Shown here: positions 59,727 through 64,000 of the stretch, in pieces
How the letters are laid out: each line of letters begins with the position of its first letter
Position numbering within the stretch: the first letter of the stretch is position 1
Assembly (NCBI RefSeq): GCF_017874215.1
Contig: NZ_JAGGLB010000009.1
Coordinates: forward strand, 186,001 to 250,000
Direction of reading: 5' to 3'
DNA: 64,000 bases
Source of the DNA: Paenibacillus eucommiae
Lineage (GTDB): Bacteria; Bacillota; Bacilli; Paenibacillales; NBRC-103111
Position numbers and translations under genes: made by a program
The notes under the pieces: generated by a model
What the model was told of the DNA's origin: nothing
What the model saw: the letters and a program-made list of their open reading frames with translations, nothing else
The model's database searches: none

Positions 59727-61376
59727 TTAGTGCGCATAGCCGCACAACTGTGCATCTGCTAATTGATCCAGCATCCGCTCATGACTGAAGGCAGAATATT
59801 CTCCCCAAGGGAATTCGAACCAAGGGAAGTCAGGCAGCAGCGAAAACTTTCCATTACTTACAGCGGGAACACGTAACCAGCGCTCTGATTGCTTCAAAGC
59901 CTGCCAGGTATTCTGTGATTCAGCCTCTTCACCCACACTTAGCAGAATATGGCCCACTCTCTTCAAATCATCTATTTCCCACATAAGCTCTTGCCTCCAC
60001 TCATCCGCTTGATCAGAATCCTCTGGAAGCTTCAATTCCAGGTCATCATACAATACTGTAGCGGCCCGGCTCCCGACCCTGAATAGCTTGCCGCGAGATA
60101 TCTTAAGCATGAGAACGGGATCTTCTCCGAATTTCATTTTCATATGAGGTCTGAGCTTTTGTGCTTTGGCATCGTAGTTATCCAACCAAATCTCCGCTTC
60201 CTTCAATTTGTTCACAAATTCCGCAACAAGTCTTAAGTGCTGGCGCCAATTTAAAGTATTGTAAGGGATTAACAACAAAGGCGCAATTTCTTTCAGCTTT
60301 TCGGCTTCCTCTTCAGGAATCATATAATCCAATGCGATGATTAAATCGGGGCTGGAAGCACGCAGCGTTTCTTCATTAAACCTATAGTCATGACTCAAAG
60401 GAATCGTTATATCCATATGATATTTTTTCCGGTAGTAATCGTCCCAATACTGATCGATCGGCGCAGCGAAGGGAATGATTTGCAAGGGGAGCAGCTGACC
60501 GATATTTGCCCAACTGTATGCCGCAACCTTAAGCACCTGATTCCGCAAATAGACAACAGGTGCAATTCCCACCTGCTTCTTGAACATTCGGCTGAAATAA
60601 GTCGGGTTTTGATAGCCTGCCTGATAGGCAATATCCTGCAGCGGCAGATTCGGCTCTTCCAGCATTAACCGCTTAGCTTCCTGGATTCGCAAATCTGTTA
60701 TGTAATCACCAACACTTTTCCCATACTTCTCTTTAAATAAACGCATAAAATGATACCGGCTCATGCCAGTTAATTGAGCCAGATGCTGTATTGTAATTTC
60801 TTCCTTATAATGCTGCTCAAGCTCCTGTTTGGCCCGCTCCAATATGCCTAATGATTCATGGATAGCCGTCTGAAACGCAATGCCCAACAGTTCATGCAGT
60901 CCTGCCTCGCAATAAAAGCGATCTGCCGCATTTCCTTTGCCCCACAGCCTAAAAAGCATTTTACACTTTTCGATAGCTGGTGACGCCGGAGAAAGCCTTA
61001 ACATACTCTGCAGTGGGAATATCCCTCTATTTAGGTGTTTCCCCCCTTCCTCCGCTTCCGGCTGCACAGAAGAAGAATGCCAAGCCACCTCAAAACGAAT
61101 CATATAGACTTCAGGCTCATCTGTTTGATGTGAAACAATCTCCACAAGCTGATGGGGGGTACAAAGTATTAGTGCACTATGCTTTAACGAATAATAGCAG
61201 CCATCGATAATCACATGACCAGAGTGACCTCCTGCCACGATAAGCAGATTATAGGGCACTTGTCTGTCCTCCGGCTTTAAACGCCAATGATATTTATCAA
61301 CACATTCCACGCCTCTCAGCTTCAGCCATAGGCTTTCGAGTGACATATCGGCCAAACCTTCCAGAGCAGATTGCAT
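59727..61376 (-). CDS. Btr-like AraC regulator with cytosolic siderophore-binding domain
   Basis: About 549 residues. The N-terminal sensing region (to about 165) is followed by the double HTH (IQHLAQLTGMSRYHFMRLF and LQDIAYQAGYQNPTYFSRMF, to about 275). Then comes a periplasmic-binding-protein-like domain with no signal peptide (from about 285; RASSPDLIIALDYMIPEEEA, KLKEIAPLLLIPYNTLNW). This is the plan of Bacillus Btr, which binds iron-bacillibactin in the cytosol and activates uptake genes. ATG at 61376 is chosen because AAAGG lies 8 bases upstream; GTG at 61397 is possible. A Fur box lies upstream. It probably activates the SBP gene next to it. Confidence 0.92.
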   Translation of the reverse strand: MQSALEGLADMSLESLWLKLRGVECVDKYHWRLKPEDRQVPYNLLIVAGGHSGHVIIDGCYYSLKHSALILCTPHQLVEIVSHQTDEPEVYMIRFEVAWHSSSVQPEAEEGGKHLNRGIFPLQSMLRLSPASPAIEKCKMLFRLWGKGNAADRFYCEAGLHELLGIAFQTAIHESLGILERAKQELEQHYKEEITIQHLAQLTGMSRYHFMRLFKEKYGKSVGDYITDLRIQEAKRLMLEEPNLPLQDIAYQAGYQNPTYFSRMFKKQVGIAPVVYLRNQVLKVAAYSWANIGQLLPLQIIPFAAPIDQYWDDYYRKKYHMDITIPLSHDYRFNEETLRASSPDLIIALDYMIPEEEAEKLKEIAPLLLIPYNTLNWRQHLRLVAEFVNKLKEAEIWLDNYDAKAQKLRPHMKMKFGEDPVLMLKISRGKLFRVGSRAATVLYDDLELKLPEDSDQADEWRQELMWEIDDLKRVGHILLSVGEEAESQNTWQALKQSERWLRVPAVSNGKFSLLPDFPWFEFPWGEYSAFSHERMLDQLADAQLCGYAH

Positions 61377-61433
61377 TTCATCCATCCTTTCTCTCACGCA
61401 CTTTTGTGAATTCCCAATATAGACTATTTTAAC

Positions 61434-61448
61434 TGATAATTATTCTCA
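61434..61448. promoter_or_regulatory. Fur box upstream of the Btr-like regulator
   Basis: TGATAAT-T-ATTCTCA matches the 7-1-7 Fur consensus with one mismatch. It is about 58 bases upstream of the regulator start. Confidence 0.82.
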
Positions 61449-61618
61449 CATCGAGCTTTTTTATGCTAGGAAAAGACAGTATTATCTAAAAAGTAAGTAG
61501 CTTTCTGCCGATATAGGTTTATGTACCTATAGTTCTTTCGACATATTGGCGCGATTTGCAAGGAGACCCATATGACAACGAGAACATCTATACTCGTTTC
61601 AGAAAGGAACTATCCTAT

Positions 61619-63352
61619 ATGTCCTTAATGCCTAAATGTATAGCACTTATAGTCTCACTCTTCTTACTGTTGTCTTCCCCGATCGCATATGCGGAGGATC
61701 GTTCCTTTGAAATTCGTGAGGTTGACATTCATGCCCGCATCGACAGCGATGGCAGCATGCACGTTACAGAGCGGGATACATATCATTTTAATGGCTCATT
61801 TCAAGGGATACTTGTGGATCTCCAAACTACCGGATCGGACGGAATCGAACATTTTCAAGCTTTCGAGATGAGTGGAGAGCAACAAATTCCACTACACTTC
61901 GAAAAAATAGGAGATGGAGAGACACTACAATACAAAATTTATACTCCATCCGCGGACGAAACCAAGGTATTCCAAATCATGTACTCTCTTAAGAATGTTG
62001 TGCAAGTCTATGCAGATACCGCAGAATTGTATTGGAAGTTCTTTGACTCTACTAACCAGAGCAATCTAGAAAAAGTTGGCATTGATATTGAATTACCCAA
62101 TGATATACGTCAGGAATCGATTGTCGCCTTCGGACATGGTCCCTTGCATGGTACGCACAATATCAACAACAACGGTATTGTACGGTATCAGATTAGTCCG
62201 CTGCCAGCTAATGAAATGCTAGAAGTTCGGATTCTTTTCCCCAACGGATCTGTACCCGGCAGTACCAAGGTGAGCGACGCGATGATGTACGATCAGATTA
62301 TCGAAGAGGAAGAAAACTGGTCCTACTATATGGGTATGGCGAGTGTTTACGGTGCCCTGGCTTTGCTTATCGCAAATGTTGTTGCAGGGATCATTCTGCA
62401 ATACAAATTTGGAAATAGATCCCGATCCAAGTGGAAAGGTAAATATTATCGCGAGATTCCTAACGACGTAACACCTGCTGTCGTAAGTTATCTGATGCGC
62501 GAACGAACGAAGCCCAGGGACCTCATGGCTACCATGGTGGACCTCGCAAGAAAACAATATGTATCAATGAAAGAAATTAAGAACGGAAGTAAGCCTAAGG
62601 AGAGCCATTACTCGTTTCAACTGATAAAAAGCTCTACGTCTGATTTACAGCCACATGAGAAGAAGCTACTCGACTGGTTCTTCCATCAACTGGGTAACAA
62701 TGAGAGTGTGTCGATGGCCCAAATTCAAAAACATATTGAAGTTCAATCAAATGCCGCTGAATTTTTGAAGAATTGGTCGGAGTTTAAGGAGGAAGTCGCC
62801 GAAGCTGCCGTTCGGCTAGGCTATATCCAGCATCAGAAGTGGGTTCCCCGCGCGGTCATACTTATTTTCATCGTTCAATTTTTCGGTTTCTGGTTTGTAG
62901 CACACACAGACTGGACATGGTTGATGTTCTGCGCTCCCTTCCTGCTCTTCTTCAAACCGGGAAAGAGACGGAGAACCCCATTAGGACAGACCGAATATGT
63001 GAAGTGGAAGGCATTCAAACGCTTTTTGCGCGATTACAGCCGAATGTCAACTCGTGAGCCGTTGGAAGTGCACCTGTGGCAGCACTACTTCGTATACGCC
63101 ATCCCGCTGAATGAAGCGAAGCGGATGAAAGAGATTGGTCATTTGAAAATGCCTGTTACGAGGAGCAATGAATCTATCTTTTTCGATAGTTCCTTTGCTC
63201 ATAGCTACAACTCTTGGGATGATAAGTTTGAACATACAATCTCACAGGCATACAAATGCGCCAATCCCTCAGATTCGAGTTCGGATTCGGGAGGCTCATT
63301 CTCTTCTGGCGGGGGTGGTGGCGGCGGCGGGGGTGGCCGGGGTGCCTTCTAG
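61619..63352 (+). CDS. DUF2207 membrane protein
   Basis: A 577-residue membrane protein. The signal peptide is residues 1-27 (cleavage near AYA), then a roughly 200-residue extracellular beta domain (DVDIHARIDSDGSMHVTERDT-like; here EVDIHARIDSDGSMHVTERD), TM at about 240-262 and a cytosolic part with VVSYLMRERTKPRDLMATMVDLARK. Two further TM segments follow near 420-450, and the tail is Ser/Gly-rich (SFSSGGGGGGGGGGRGAF), as is usual for this family. Function unknown. The neighbouring lemA is the usual partner. The start at 61619 suits the AAAGGA site; the ORF from 61556 has no signal at its N-terminus. Confidence 0.88.
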   Translation: MSLMPKCIALIVSLFLLLSSPIAYAEDRSFEIREVDIHARIDSDGSMHVTERDTYHFNGSFQGILVDLQTTGSDGIEHFQAFEMSGEQQIPLHFEKIGDGETLQYKIYTPSADETKVFQIMYSLKNVVQVYADTAELYWKFFDSTNQSNLEKVGIDIELPNDIRQESIVAFGHGPLHGTHNINNNGIVRYQISPLPANEMLEVRILFPNGSVPGSTKVSDAMMYDQIIEEEENWSYYMGMASVYGALALLIANVVAGIILQYKFGNRSRSKWKGKYYREIPNDVTPAVVSYLMRERTKPRDLMATMVDLARKQYVSMKEIKNGSKPKESHYSFQLIKSSTSDLQPHEKKLLDWFFHQLGNNESVSMAQIQKHIEVQSNAAEFLKNWSEFKEEVAEAAVRLGYIQHQKWVPRAVILIFIVQFFGFWFVAHTDWTWLMFCAPFLLFFKPGKRRRTPLGQTEYVKWKAFKRFLRDYSRMSTREPLEVHLWQHYFVYAIPLNEAKRMKEIGHLKMPVTRSNESIFFDSSFAHSYNSWDDKFEHTISQAYKCANPSDSSSDSGGSFSSGGGGGGGGGGRGAF

Positions 63353-63390
63353 TCAGCAAGGACATACACATATTTAGGGAGGTAATACGA

Positions 63391-63939
63391 ATGGAATTGT
63401 ACATTATTCTTATTGTAGTAGCTATTCCGTTGTTGTGGCTTGTATTCAAGTATAATCGACTTGTTTTGCTTCGCAATCGGGTACGCAACAATTGGTCGCA
63501 AGTGGAGGTTGTGTTGAAAAATCGATTCGATCTCATTCCAAATCTAGTTGAAACCGTATCCGGGTACGCTGCACATGAGCGAAATACGCTTTCCCAGCTT
63601 ACCGAACTGAGAACGAAATACGCATCTGCGGAGTCCGTACACCAAAAGGCGGAGGCTAGCGATAAAGTGTCAGGATTGCTCAGCCGGTTGATGGTCGTGG
63701 CCGAAAATTATCCCGACTTACACGCAAGCGAAAACTATCTTTACCTCAAGCAGCAGTTGACCGAAACCGAAGATAAAATTCGCTATGCGAGACAATTTTA
63801 CAACGACACGGTAGAGGCATTCAATACAGCAATCATGAGCTTTCCGGCCAATCTGATTGCGGGCAAGTTTGGATTTCGGGAAGAATCGTTTTTCTATATA
63901 AATGAGTCGGAAAAGGCGGTACCGAAAATTAAATTATAA
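63391..63939 (+). CDS. lemA: LemA family protein
   Basis: A 182-residue protein. It has one N-terminal TM helix (IILIVVAIPLLWLVFKYN, no cleavage site), then the LemA four-helix domain (NWSQVEVVLKNRFDLIPNLVETV; YPDLHASENYLYLKQQL; RQFYNDTVEAFNTAI; FPANLIAGKFGF). GGGAGG is 7 bases before the ATG at 63391. It lies 38 bases after the DUF2207 gene, and the two form the widely seen LemA-DUF2207 pair of unknown envelope function. Confidence 0.95.
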   Translation: MELYIILIVVAIPLLWLVFKYNRLVLLRNRVRNNWSQVEVVLKNRFDLIPNLVETVSGYAAHERNTLSQLTELRTKYASAESVHQKAEASDKVSGLLSRLMVVAENYPDLHASENYLYLKQQLTETEDKIRYARQFYNDTVEAFNTAIMSFPANLIAGKFGFREESFFYINESEKAVPKIKL

Positions 63940-63951
63940 GGAACCTGAAAA

Positions 63952-63988
63952 GCAGTTTTCAGCATAGCCCCTAGTGCAGTTTTCAGCA
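63952..63988 (+). repeat. Short tandem repeat at the window end
   Basis: GCAGTTTTCAGCA occurs at 63952-63964 and 63976-63988, a 24-bp period. The role is unknown, and the array may continue outside the window. Confidence 0.5.
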
Positions 63989-64000
63989 CGGTTTGTTGAA

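Overview
The window looks like chromosomal DNA of a Paenibacillus-type member of the Bacillales (inference). Supporting signs are strong GGAGG-type ribosome sites, frequent GTG/TTG starts, several very large exported proteins with S-layer homology (SLH) domains, Gram-positive lipoprotein SBPs, Btr-like AraC regulators under Fur boxes, and stalk-domain (copper amine oxidase N-terminal) proteins. No rRNA, tRNA, CRISPR array or intact insertion sequence was seen.

Layout. 1-6 kb: end of a sensor kinase, a VOC protein, a MerR-SDR pair with a textbook MerR promoter, and an OmpR/kinase system followed by an exported protein. 6-10 kb: a stalk/MORN surface protein and a BlaI-BlaR1-like pair with two operators. 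10-20 kb: a probable three-gene operon of two phage tail-collar-like proteins and a 2762-residue SLH-anchored protein containing 16 nearly identical 88-residue cadherin-like units. 20-27 kb: a Tat-exported PhoX-like enzyme, a Nudix/histidine-phosphatase pair, and a DHA2 drug exporter with a divergent TetR. 27-37 kb: an orphan response regulator with a BTAD domain and two more giant SLH proteins, one with 14 RCC1 repeats. 38-45.6 kb: an AraC regulator divergent from a seven-gene cluster (flavin monooxygenase-like ACAD, MetN, MetI, MetQ, tautomerase-like, aldo/keto reductase, M20 peptidase) that looks like uptake and breakdown of a small organosulfur or amino-acid-derived compound. 45.6-61.4 kb: three siderophore-type regulator/SBP loci around a cytosolic chemoreceptor, YdeI-like, PadR, hydrolase, STAND-LuxR and methyltransferase-TPR genes. 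61.6-64 kb: DUF2207 and LemA.

The most unusual finding is at 45.7-47.6 kb and 56.5-58.5 kb. In both loci an AraC-type regulator ORF runs without a stop through a perfect Fur-box palindrome, a Shine-Dalgarno site and a complete lipoprotein signal peptide into a siderophore-binding protein. Each locus could therefore make a Fur-controlled lipoprotein from an internal start and also a membrane-spanning regulator-receptor fusion. The locus at 58.5-61.4 kb has the same order (regulator, Fur box, SBP) as two separate genes.

Several intergenic regions carry copies of a dispersed element built from a roughly 113-bp long hairpin plus 25-bp palindromes of the form TTTAACGATG-N5-CATCGTTAAA. There are also decayed gene ends: a phoX 3' end, a GNAT C-terminus and an orphan signal peptide. 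Two genes appear to use non-standard starts (CTG and ATT).
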